Of a stretch of 64,000 nt of DNA, positions 18,423-26,137 are shown one piece after another. Numbering within the stretch: the stretch's first letter is position 1; every line of letters starts with the position of its first letter. The stretch covers positions 1-64,000 of the forward strand of contig NZ_LNSB01000019.1 of NCBI RefSeq assembly GCF_001468285.1, given 5' to 3'. The notes below the pieces were generated by a model. That model made no database searches. It was not told the origin of the DNA and saw only the letters and a program-made list of their open reading frames with translations. This stretch comes from Sphingopyxis sp. HIX. Lineage in GTDB: Bacteria > Pseudomonadota > Alphaproteobacteria > Sphingomonadales > Sphingomonadaceae. The position numbers were made by a program, and so were the translations under genes.

Positions 18423-19046
18423 TCAGGGGGCCGCGGTTTGCCGCTCGCGCGCCCGCACGAACCCGTCGCGCGCCATGCAGCGCGCCAGCCACTCCTTGGT
18501 CCGCTCGCCCAGCACATCGTCGGCACCCAGCGTGGTCGCGAGGAAGGCGGCGTAGCCGATGACGATATCGGCGATGGTGAAGCGCCCCGCGACCAGCCAC
18601 TCGCGCCCGTCGCCCAGCGCGGCCTCGATGCTCTTCGCGCGCCCGCCGAAGAAGGCTTTGTAATCCTCGACCGCTTGCGCCAGCCGCCGCTCGGGCACCT
18701 CGACGCGCGTGTAGCGGATCATGATCGCGAGCGGGAAGGTGAGGGTGGCGTCGCTCCGGTGCAGCCAGTTGCGCCACTCCCAATAATCGGTTTCGTCGCG
18801 TCGTACCTCGAGGCTCGTGCCTTCGGCGATGCGTTCGCAGATCGCGGCGGACTCGGTCATCAGCCGCCCGTTCTCGACCCAGCCCGGCACCGTCATCAGC
18901 GGGTTCACCGGGCGATAGTCGGGTTCGAACGCGCGCGGCGGGAATTTGAGCACGCGCAGGTCGACGTCGATCCCGGCCTCTTCGACCGCCCACAGGCAAC
19001 GCAGCGAACGCGCGTCGGCGCAGTGATAGAGGATGGGCAGGGTCAT
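18423..19046 (-). CDS. glutathione S-transferase family protein
   Basis: The 207-aa product has a thioredoxin-like N-terminal domain ('LPILYHCADARSLRCLWAVEEAG', cis-Pro in 'MTVPGWVENG', 'LTESAAICERIA' for the glutathione gamma-Glu contact). The helical C-terminal domain contains 'FTIADIVIGYAAF', the conserved N-capping box. The presumed catalytic residue in 'CADARS' is Ser or Cys, as in beta/omega-like bacterial GSTs. Its start overlaps the stop of the EamA transporter gene upstream (ATGA), suggesting co-translation. Confidence 0.87.
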   Translation of the reverse strand: MTLPILYHCADARSLRCLWAVEEAGIDVDLRVLKFPPRAFEPDYRPVNPLMTVPGWVENGRLMTESAAICERIAEGTSLEVRRDETDYWEWRNWLHRSDATLTFPLAIMIRYTRVEVPERRLAQAVEDYKAFFGGRAKSIEAALGDGREWLVAGRFTIADIVIGYAAFLATTLGADDVLGERTKEWLARCMARDGFVRARERQTAAP

Positions 19047-19975
19047 GCGGCGATATCCTTCTGGCGTTCGATGTGCAGGCGGTGTTCGCGCCACGCGATG
19101 AACAATCCGCTCGCGACGATCAGCGGCGCGCCGATCCACGTCGTATCGGCGGGCAGGGTGCCGAAGAACCACCAGCCGCACGCGATCGACCACAGCAGGC
19201 TCGAATAGTCCATCGGCGTCACCACCGACACCGGCGCGAGGCGCAGCGCGCCGGTCAGCGACAATTGCACCACCGCGCCGAGCAGTCCGAGCCCGATCAG
19301 CAGCCCCCATTCGCCCGCGCTGTGCGGCGTCATCACGAAGGGCAGGGCCAGCCCCAGCGGCAGCATCGAGATCAGGCTGAACCAGAAGACGATCGACATC
19401 GCGCTTTCGGTGCGGCCGAGGTCGCGGACCTGGATGGTGATCAGCGCGGTCATCACCGCGCCGCCGAGCGCGATCAGCGTGCCCAGCCCGTGATCGCCCT
19501 CGAACCCCTGCAGCAGCAGCGTCGTCGGGTTGAGCACGACGAGCACGCCGACGAAGCCGACGATCACCGCCGCCCAGCGTTGCCACCCGACGCGTTCGCC
19601 GAGCAAGGCCGCGGCGAGAAACACACAGATGATCGGCACCGACAGGTTGATCGTCGTCGCCTCGGCCATCGGCAGGAAGATCATGCCACCGAAATTGAGC
19701 GCCATGCCGGTCAGCCCCATCATCGCGCGGCGTGCGTGGATACCGATGCGCTTGGTCGCGAACATCGACAGCCCGCCATGCGTCAGCGCCCATATCGCGA
19801 GCAGGGGCAGCACCAGCGCCTGCCGCCAGAACAGGCTCTCGACCAGATGGATGCCCGCGGCCGAGATATGTTTGACCAGCACGAACATCACCGACAGGCT
19901 CAGCATCGCGAGCAGCCGGAGCGCGATCCCGCCGAGATAATTTTGCGGCGGATCGGATGCGGCGGCGGCGGTCAT
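19043..19975 (-). CDS. EamA/DMT-superfamily transporter
   Basis: The 310-aa protein has ten hydrophobic helices in two EamA repeats. The first repeat includes 'ALRLLAMLSLSVMFVLVKHIS' and 'GLTGMALNFGGMIFLPMAEATTINLSVPIICVFLAAALLGERVG'; the second ends 'DYSSLLWSIACGWWFFGTLP'. Members export metabolites and amino acids; no substrate can be assigned. I place the start at ATG 19975, because residues upstream of it read into the repeat element next to tRNA-Trp. An ATG four codons earlier is also possible. Confidence 0.83.
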   Translation of the reverse strand: MTAAAASDPPQNYLGGIALRLLAMLSLSVMFVLVKHISAAGIHLVESLFWRQALVLPLLAIWALTHGGLSMFATKRIGIHARRAMMGLTGMALNFGGMIFLPMAEATTINLSVPIICVFLAAALLGERVGWQRWAAVIVGFVGVLVVLNPTTLLLQGFEGDHGLGTLIALGGAVMTALITIQVRDLGRTESAMSIVFWFSLISMLPLGLALPFVMTPHSAGEWGLLIGLGLLGAVVQLSLTGALRLAPVSVVTPMDYSSLLWSIACGWWFFGTLPADTTWIGAPLIVASGLFIAWREHRLHIERQKDIAA

Positions 19976-20007
19976 GCAAGGCCGCATATCAGGCGGCGGA
20001 TGCTTTG

Positions 20008-20280
20008 CAAGCGAAGGGTCCGCGCTTCGTTGCCACGCCGTCGAGGTTTGAAGCAAAATGGCCCAGTGCGAGGAGAGAAGGCGAAGACATATGTCGATAT
20101 TTCGAGACTTCTCGACGAAGCAATGGGCCATTTTGATCAAATCCCTTCGGGACGTCCAAATGGCTTCCATCTCGGCCCGAAAGCCGCTTGGAAAGGCAAC
20201 CAGCCTTCCCTGCGCGTCTTTCGGCCCGACCTGTTCGCCATTTGGGCGCCTCGACGGTGTGGCAACGAAGCACGGACCCT
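20008..20280. repeat. nested inverted-repeat element beside tRNA-Trp
   Basis: This fills the 364-bp gap between the EamA gene and tRNA-Trp. The outer arms (about 20008-20040 and 20247-20279) are ~33-bp imperfect inverted complements sharing the cores GCTTCGTTGCCAC and CCGTCGAGG. Between them lie two further hairpins in series: CAAAATGGCCCA (~20054-20065) pairs with TGGGCCATTTTG (20124-20135), and CCAAATGGC (~20155) pairs with GCCATTTGG (~20237). No plausible gene is present. It could be a MITE-like element or a decayed insertion; I know of no name for it. Confidence 0.6.
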
Positions 20281-20339
20281 GCGCAATGCCATAAGGCTTG
20301 CCCCGCCCCCGATGTCCGGCTAATGGCGCTGTCCGGCCT

Positions 20340-20415
20340 AGGGGTATAGCTCAGTTGGTAGAGCATCGGTCTCCAAAACCGAGGGTCGCGGGTTCGAGTC
20401 CTGCTGCCCCTGCCA
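20340..20415 (+). tRNA. trnW: tRNA-Trp (anticodon CCA)
   Basis: A complete 76-nt cloverleaf with encoded CCA. The acceptor AGGGGTA pairs with TGCCCCT, the D-arm contains AGCTCAGTTGGTAGAGC, and the anticodon CCA lies at 20373-20375 within TCGGTCTCCAAAACCGA. The T-arm is GCGGGTTCGAGTCCTGC. It is followed by an AT-rich spacer that contains a 13-bp copy of its T-arm. Confidence 0.97.
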
Positions 20416-21170
20416 GGCCTGTTCCATGGCGTCCCAGGACGTCCCCGCGCATCCTGCGACGTATCGAGAAATCCGTCAGGAAATTTGCGAAAAATCGACT
20501 CGCTATGTCCCGGATCGCCCCATGAGCAGTCCAACTTCAGCGAGTTGAGGGCAGGCATCAGGGTAGCTCGGCGAGATCATCGGACACCTGCCAACGGATC
20601 GACGCCCCTCAAATTCTAGATTTTTTTATTTTATAGCGCTCTAGCTGCGTCACTCCCGGCTGCTGCCCAAATCACGGTACCAAGTTCGAGTCCTGCGTGG
20701 CGTGGTCCCCGATCGCCGAAACCGTATAGGCAGCGCGGCAAAACGCGGCAGGCGCCAGATTCTCGCGAAAATACCGGAGGCGTCCCGTCTGTAGCCCTCG
20801 ATCGCGGCTGTCAGCCATGCGCTGCGGAGAATGCTTAGTAACTATAACTATTTTTAGCTGAAAAATAAGCCCTGTGATCCGGAAATTCCTGTCTTTTGCA
20901 CGGATATCATCGACGCAACGCCATTGATGCAAGCAGGTCTTTGCATCATTTGTATTAAAATCTCCGTACTGGAAAAACTCATCCCATTTTCCGCACAGGC
21001 TATCGTTTTTTTTGATTCGAATAATTGCCCGAGTTTTAATTAGATGGTCCGTTGATTTGTGCCAGCATCAAGAAAGATAGCTTTGTTTCAATCTGATACA
21101 TATTATTGTTAAAGTAGGCATAAGGCCATTTTTCCATGGATGCGGCATTTCCTAAGCAAGGAGAGTAGTA
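20416..21170. other. AT-rich, gene-poor spacer between tRNA-Trp and the lanthipeptide operon
   Basis: I find no convincing gene in these 755 bases. The composition is much more AT-rich than the surrounding coding DNA (runs such as ATTTTTTTATTTTATAG). It contains a 13-bp direct copy of the tRNA T-arm (20684-20696), a small hairpin TATTTTT-AGCTG-AAAAATA (20849-20867), and the leader/promoter region of the lanthipeptide operon, with AAGGAGAG ahead of the precursor ATG. The low GC and the tRNA-derived repeat suggest foreign origin or an old integration boundary. Confidence 0.6.
20684..20696 (+). repeat. 13-bp direct repeat of the tRNA-Trp T-arm (candidate attachment-site remnant)
   Basis: GTTCGAGTCCTGC here is identical to tRNA positions 20392-20404. 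Tyrosine-recombinase islands that integrate into tRNA genes leave such 3'-end duplications. The copy starts 269 nt after the tRNA end, too close to bound a functional island, and no integrase is present in the window. If real it marks a decayed event. Confidence 0.4.
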
Positions 21171-21359
21171 ATGAGCCTGTCTAGCCACAATAAAGCCATG
21201 GTCGCCAAGTGGAAAGATTTCAGCAACATCGAATCTCCCGCTGGCGCATTGTTCACCAATGGTGATCACGCCGAAGCCGATATCGTGTGCCAGACCGGCA
21301 CCGGATCCGGGAAATGCGGTACGGTCTGCAGTGGATCGATGACCAATCCCTGCTGCTGA
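21171..21359 (+). CDS. lanA: class II lanthipeptide precursor, mersacidin/lichenicidin-like
   Basis: The 62-aa peptide lies 6 nt upstream of a LanM gene. The leader (residues ~1-38) has 'WKD' at 14-16 and 'PAG' at 23-25, the same spacing pattern as the mersacidin/lichenicidin leader family (WKD...NPAG). The acidic 'GDHAEAD' stretch precedes a core rich in Cys, Ser, Thr and Gly. Core Cys are C40, C49, C53, C61 and C62; candidate dehydration sites are T42, T44, S46, T51, S54, S56 and T58. LanM would dehydrate Ser/Thr and couple them to Cys as (methyl)lanthionine rings. The cleavage site is not certain: likely just before VCQTG. Ribosome-binding site AAGGAGAG fits. Confidence 0.88.
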   Translation: MSLSSHNKAMVAKWKDFSNIESPAGALFTNGDHAEADIVCQTGTGSGKCGTVCSGSMTNPCC

Positions 21360-21365
21360 TCGAAT

Positions 21366-24248
21366 ATGTCGAAACATGCGGATTACCGCATTTTCGATGA
21401 GCAACTGGACCGTTTGATCGCGCCCTTCCGGGAGCGATTGGCGGTCCATTTGTGCGGTTTGACCGGCCTTGCGAATGAAGAAGGGCGAGTCATCGCGGCC
21501 GCGGCCGAGGAAGCTTTTTTCGCTCGCCTGTCGCGGCGACTGAACCGGGTTCTCATCCTCGAACTCAATGCGGCCCGCGTCGAGGGCCGCCTCGCCGGCG
21601 CGACCTCCGGCGAACGCTGGCTCGATTTCTTCGAGACCGCAAAAACACAGGCATTCTGGGACTATTGTTTCACGGAGTATCCCGACCTGCGCGCGCGCAT
21701 AGACCGGCTGCTGCGGAATCAATGCGAGGCCGTCGTCGAAATGGCGACCCGCTGGTGCGCCGATCGGCCGCGCATTGCCGCGATGTTGCGGAGCGACACG
21801 CTCGTATTGACCGCCGTGTCGCTGGGCGAGGGCGATACGCACGGTGGCGGGCGAACGGTCAATATTCTGGAAACCGATGGCGGGACGATCGTGTACAAGC
21901 CCCGGTCGCTGGCCATCGACGCCGCGCTGAGCGAATTCGTCCGATGGCTCGCGACGCAGGTCGATGGTCCGCTTCACATCGAAATTCCGCAGGTCATGGA
22001 TCGCGGCGAATATGGCTGGGCGCAGTTTGCGGGCCATGAATATGCCGCGAACGACGGCGAATGTCGGCAATTCTATCGCGGTATCGGGCAGCTGCTCGCC
22101 CTGATGCGCCTCCTGGGGGGAACCGATCTCCATGCGGAAAATCTGATCGCGCATCGCAACAGGCCGGTCCTCGTCGATTGCGAGACGCTGTTCACGCCCA
22201 ATGTCACGCCGGTGCCCTCGGGCTATGGCGAAGCCTATGACCATTGCCTGGAACTGACGCGCGGCGGGGTGCTGGCCATCGGCCTCCTGCCCGATCGCGG
22301 CCAGGCGCTTGGCTGGCGGGGCGTGGACATGTCCGGTGTCGGCGGGCTGTCGGGTCAGCAGCCCACGACCAGGATCCCGGCGATCGTCGATGCCGGCCTG
22401 GATACCGCGCGCGTGGAAATGGTGACGGCGGAGCTTCCCAGAACGGCCAATCATCCGTCGGAAGAGCCGGCGATAACCCTCTATTGGTCCGACATCGTCG
22501 CCCAGTTCAAGGAACTGAGCGCGACCCTGCGCGCACTCGATCGGGAAGGGGTGCTGCAACCCAATCTCGACCGGTTCCACGACAAGCAGATCCGGGTCGT
22601 GGTGCGGCCCACCGAATCTTATGCCGAAATCGAACGCATGCTCTGGCATCCAGCCGCCCTGGCGCATCCGTCGGAAGCCCGGCAAAAGGCCGAAGCGCTA
22701 TTTGCCGAAATGGCCGAAAATATCTCTTACGCTCCCGGCGATCCCGTCATCATCGCGGGCGAGGCCGAAGAATTGCGGCATGGAGACATTCCGGCCTTTA
22801 CGACGCGCAGCGATTATGGCGCGCTGACCGGGCCGAACGACACCGAATGGCTGCCAAGGCAGAATCTGGTCGCTTTGGCGCTGGACGATTGGCGAAAGGC
22901 CGATCTGGAGGCCGAGGCCAATTTCATTCGCGCCACCGTCGTGAGTGCCTATGTCTCGGACGGGCATATGCACGACGGTGCATCGGTCTGGATTCCCTCG
23001 GGCGACACGGACGATCTGGACAGGCGTCGCCGCTCGCATGCGGCGCGGATCATGGCGCAGATCGTGGCCAATGGACATACGGCGGAAGACGGTACGGTGG
23101 CGTGGATCGCGCCCACCCTGACCCCCGCCGGCTGGTCGGTGTCGCCTCTGGGTGCCGATCTCTACGCCGGACTGTCGGGATTGCTCCTGCTCACCGCGGC
23201 CTATTCGCGCGAAGTGCGCGCCGGCAGGGCCGATCCCGTGGCGGACCTCGAAAATGTCATGGGCCGGTTGGACAAGAGCCTTGGGTGCATGGAAGAGCGG
23301 CAATTGCTGGAAATGCAGAGCGCGAAGCATGTCCGGCCGCCGCCGGTCGGGGGCTATGCCGGCGTTGCTTCGCAGATCTGGACCTTGTTGACAGTGGGCG
23401 ACATCGACGCCCGTCGCCGGGCGAACGGGATCGAGCGCGCGCTGAAGCTGGTTCCGCTGATCGAATGGGGCGCGCGGACCGAGGAAAGCAACGACCTTCT
23501 GCACGGGTTGGCCGGCGCCATCTATCCGCTCGTCCAGCTCGCCGACATGAGCGGCAACGACCATCCGTTGCATGTCGCGCGCGCGCTGGCCGAGCAGTTG
23601 ACCCGGAAGAGCCTCGTAGATGGGGGACGGGTCAGTTGGCCCGTGCCCTATGCCGAAGGCGGCCTCGGCGGCTTCTCTCACGGTACGACCGGCATCGGCT
23701 GGGCGATGCACAAACTCCACGAAGCGACGCGCGATCAACGCTATCGCGATCTTGCCGACGGAGCGTTCCGGTTCGAGGACGATCTCTATGATCCGGTCCA
23801 GCGCAACTGGCTCGACCTGCGGCAGATTGATGGCGTCACGGACAGCGTCGCGTGGTGCCATGGCGCGGTCGGCATAGCTCTGGCGCGGCTGGATATCGAA
23901 CCGTCGCTCCACAGCGAACGGGGCCGCGATATGGTCCAGATCGCGCTCGACGCGGTTTTCGATCGCGGGCTGGGGTGGAATCACTGCATATGCCACGGCG
24001 ATTTCGGCGCCTGGGATCTCGTCGGGAACACTGAAGTGCAAAAGGCGACGAACCTGCCGATGTCGGCCGAAGCCTTCTGCGCATCGCTGCTGACCAGCCT
24101 GGACGTTCATGGCCCGACATGCGGCGTCGTGCGGAACGCGTTCCTGCCCGGTCTTTTCACCGGGCATGGCGGGGTCGCCTATCAGCTGCTGCGCATGCAC
24201 CCGGACTGCGACTTGCCCTCGGCGCTCATGCTGGGGCGCCGCCGGTGA
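21366..24248 (+). CDS. lanM: class II lanthipeptide synthetase LanM
   Basis: This 960-aa bifunctional enzyme dehydrates Ser/Thr by phosphorylation and elimination, then cyclises Cys onto the dehydro residues. The N-terminal DUF4135 dehydratase shows the kinase-like residues: D157/H159 in 'GEGDTHGGGR', K178 in 'VYKPRS', D254/H256/N259 in 'GGTDLHAENLI', D271 in 'VLVDCETLF', and the elimination pair R414/T416 in 'VRPTESY'. The C-terminal LanC-like cyclase has H772 ('GFSHGTTG') and Zn ligands C831 ('WCHGAVG'), C876 and H877 ('CICHGD'). All catalytic positions look intact, so the enzyme should be active. Its stop overlaps the transporter start (GTGA). Confidence 0.96.
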   Translation: MSKHADYRIFDEQLDRLIAPFRERLAVHLCGLTGLANEEGRVIAAAAEEAFFARLSRRLNRVLILELNAARVEGRLAGATSGERWLDFFETAKTQAFWDYCFTEYPDLRARIDRLLRNQCEAVVEMATRWCADRPRIAAMLRSDTLVLTAVSLGEGDTHGGGRTVNILETDGGTIVYKPRSLAIDAALSEFVRWLATQVDGPLHIEIPQVMDRGEYGWAQFAGHEYAANDGECRQFYRGIGQLLALMRLLGGTDLHAENLIAHRNRPVLVDCETLFTPNVTPVPSGYGEAYDHCLELTRGGVLAIGLLPDRGQALGWRGVDMSGVGGLSGQQPTTRIPAIVDAGLDTARVEMVTAELPRTANHPSEEPAITLYWSDIVAQFKELSATLRALDREGVLQPNLDRFHDKQIRVVVRPTESYAEIERMLWHPAALAHPSEARQKAEALFAEMAENISYAPGDPVIIAGEAEELRHGDIPAFTTRSDYGALTGPNDTEWLPRQNLVALALDDWRKADLEAEANFIRATVVSAYVSDGHMHDGASVWIPSGDTDDLDRRRRSHAARIMAQIVANGHTAEDGTVAWIAPTLTPAGWSVSPLGADLYAGLSGLLLLTAAYSREVRAGRADPVADLENVMGRLDKSLGCMEERQLLEMQSAKHVRPPPVGGYAGVASQIWTLLTVGDIDARRRANGIERALKLVPLIEWGARTEESNDLLHGLAGAIYPLVQLADMSGNDHPLHVARALAEQLTRKSLVDGGRVSWPVPYAEGGLGGFSHGTTGIGWAMHKLHEATRDQRYRDLADGAFRFEDDLYDPVQRNWLDLRQIDGVTDSVAWCHGAVGIALARLDIEPSLHSERGRDMVQIALDAVFDRGLGWNHCICHGDFGAWDLVGNTEVQKATNLPMSAEAFCASLLTSLDVHGPTCGVVRNAFLPGLFTGHGGVAYQLLRMHPDCDLPSALMLGRRR

Positions 24249-26137
24249 CCGGGATCGAAGACCGCGAGGATGACGGCGACCTGCTGCCGCCCTATTGGCG
24301 CCTGGCGAACCAGGACCTGCCCAAAGGCCTGTTCGCCACGCTCGCCCGCGCGCGCATGGCAAGCGCCGCGGTCATCGATATCGTCCGCCATTCGGCGCCG
24401 CGCCAGGCCTTGACCGTATTCCTGTCGCAGCTGCTGATCGGCGTGACCGTGGCCGCAGCGCTATTGTTCATGAACAGGATATTCGAGCCGCTCTTTTCGG
24501 GGGCCGACGTCATGGCCAAGCTGCGCGCGGTGGCGCCGGCGATCATGGCGCTCGGCGCGATATTCGCGCTCCGGATCGGCTTCTCGTTCGTGCTGGCGAT
24601 CAACAAGGCCAGCCTCGCCCCCAAGGCGCGGCTGGCGGCCGAGGAACAGCTTTACCGAGCGACCTTGGACATTCCCCTGTCCGATTTCGACGACCCGAAT
24701 TTCTATGACCAGTTGCAGCGCGCGAGGGACCGGGGGATTTTGCATCTGGAAGGGTCGATCGCGGCATTGATCGAGGCCTTTGCCGCCCTGTTCGCCGTGG
24801 CCGGGGCAATGGTGGCGCTTTTCATCCTGCACCCTGCGTTGCTCCTGCTGATGTTCCTGCCCGTCGTTCCGAGCGGACTGGGCGCGATCAGGGCCGCGCG
24901 CGTGCAATATGACGGAATGGCAAAGACCGTTTCGCTGATGCGCATGTCGACGATCTACGGCGAAATGGCGACGAAGCGCGAAACCGCCGCGGAGCTTCGC
25001 GCGCATCAGGCGCAACCCTTCATTCTGAACAAATTTCGTCATGCGGCCGGGCAGCTGCGCGACCACTATATCGCCATCGCCCTGCGCGAGGCGACGATCA
25101 CCGGCGTGGCATCCTTGTTCTCGGGGGTCGGCTGGGCCCTGGCCGTCGCGCTGTTGCTCGCCATGATCGTCAATTCCTGGATCGACCTGGCGCTGGCGAG
25201 CGCCGCCATCGTCGCCTTCCGCGTCGCCGCGGGCGCGCTCGAGCAGTTGGTCACCAACGCCCACACGCTTGTCCAGAAATCGCTCTATATCAGCGATTAT
25301 CAGGGCTTCATGGACGCGGCCAGACGGCGCGCCGAGACTCAGCCCACGCGTCCCGTGCCGCGAAGCCCGCAGCGGATCGGCGTTCATGGCCTCAGCTTTC
25401 ACTATCCGGGAAGCGAAGGGCGATGGGCCCTGGAAGCGATCGATTTCACCGTCGAAGCCGGGGAAACGATTGCGCTCGTGGGGGAAAACGGCTCGGGCAA
25501 GACGACCCTTGCGAAGCTGCTCGCCGGACTCTATCGGCCGCAGAAGGGCATGGTCGCATGGGATGGGCATGACCTCGCCGACATGGCTCCCGGAGAGATC
25601 GCCGACCGGGTATCGGTGGTCATGCAGAACCCCGTTCGCTGGCCCGACAGCGCGCGCGCGAATATCGAGATCGGCCGCTACCGCGAGGGCGTCGAAAATG
25701 AAGAGAAATTGTTGCGCGCCGCCGAACAATCGGGCGCGCTTTCGATCATCGAACAATTGCCCCGCGGATGGGCAACCCTTCTCTCGCGCGAATTTCATGC
25801 AGGCCACGATCTTTCGGGCGGGCAATGGCAGAAATTTGCCATCGCCCGCGGCCTGTATCGCGATTGCCCCATCGTCATATGGGACGAACCCACCGCGCCG
25901 CTCGACGCAAAAGCCGAAAAGGCCACCTATGAAGCGCTGCGTCGGTTGGGCCGCGGTCGCACGGCATTCCTCATCACCCATCGCCTGATGAGCATCAGGA
26001 GTGTCGACCGGATCCTGTTCCTTCAGGACGGACGCCTTGCCGAACAGGGGAGCCATGACGAACTGATGGAGCGGGACGGCGCCTATGCGGCGCTGTTCCG
26101 TTTGCAGTCAGAGCTGTATAATTCCAATCTGCTATGA
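24245..26137 (+). CDS. ABC exporter of the lanthipeptide operon (LanT-like, no C39 peptidase)
   Basis: The 630-aa half-transporter has a transmembrane domain (~60-340) fused to an ATPase domain (~375-620). Walker A is 'GENGSGKTT' with K419, the signature is LSGGQ at ~523, and Walker B ends 'VIWDEP' with catalytic E548; the H-loop is 'LITHRLM'. Unlike classical LanT, the N-terminus (~55 soluble residues, 'DDGDLLPPYWRLANQDLPKG') has no C39 Cys protease motif, so it cannot itself remove the leader. It starts at GTG 24245 in the lanM stop and its own stop overlaps the flavin oxidase, giving a tightly coupled operon. It presumably exports the modified peptide. Confidence 0.9.
   Translation: MTGIEDREDDGDLLPPYWRLANQDLPKGLFATLARARMASAAVIDIVRHSAPRQALTVFLSQLLIGVTVAAALLFMNRIFEPLFSGADVMAKLRAVAPAIMALGAIFALRIGFSFVLAINKASLAPKARLAAEEQLYRATLDIPLSDFDDPNFYDQLQRARDRGILHLEGSIAALIEAFAALFAVAGAMVALFILHPALLLLMFLPVVPSGLGAIRAARVQYDGMAKTVSLMRMSTIYGEMATKRETAAELRAHQAQPFILNKFRHAAGQLRDHYIAIALREATITGVASLFSGVGWALAVALLLAMIVNSWIDLALASAAIVAFRVAAGALEQLVTNAHTLVQKSLYISDYQGFMDAARRRAETQPTRPVPRSPQRIGVHGLSFHYPGSEGRWALEAIDFTVEAGETIALVGENGSGKTTLAKLLAGLYRPQKGMVAWDGHDLADMAPGEIADRVSVVMQNPVRWPDSARANIEIGRYREGVENEEKLLRAAEQSGALSIIEQLPRGWATLLSREFHAGHDLSGGQWQKFAIARGLYRDCPIVIWDEPTAPLDAKAEKATYEALRRLGRGRTAFLITHRLMSIRSVDRILFLQDGRLAEQGSHDELMERDGAYAALFRLQSELYNSNLL

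Noticed and set aside
20298..20525. A 75-codon frame reading 'GIAQLVEHRSPKPRVAGSSP'
   Set aside because: This is the tRNA-Trp gene translated; the same pseudo-peptide appears wherever such tRNAs are mistranslated in silico.
21240..21252. PAGA (residues 23-26 of the precursor) as a double-glycine-type leader cleavage site
   Set aside because: The position matches the internal WKD...PAG leader motif of mersacidin-like precursors, and cleavage there would leave a long acidic non-Cys stretch in the core.
21036..22685. A 549-codon minus-strand open frame over lanA and the start of lanM
   Set aside because: Antisense to the intact LanM dehydratase; it has no domain and would cover the lanthipeptide precursor.
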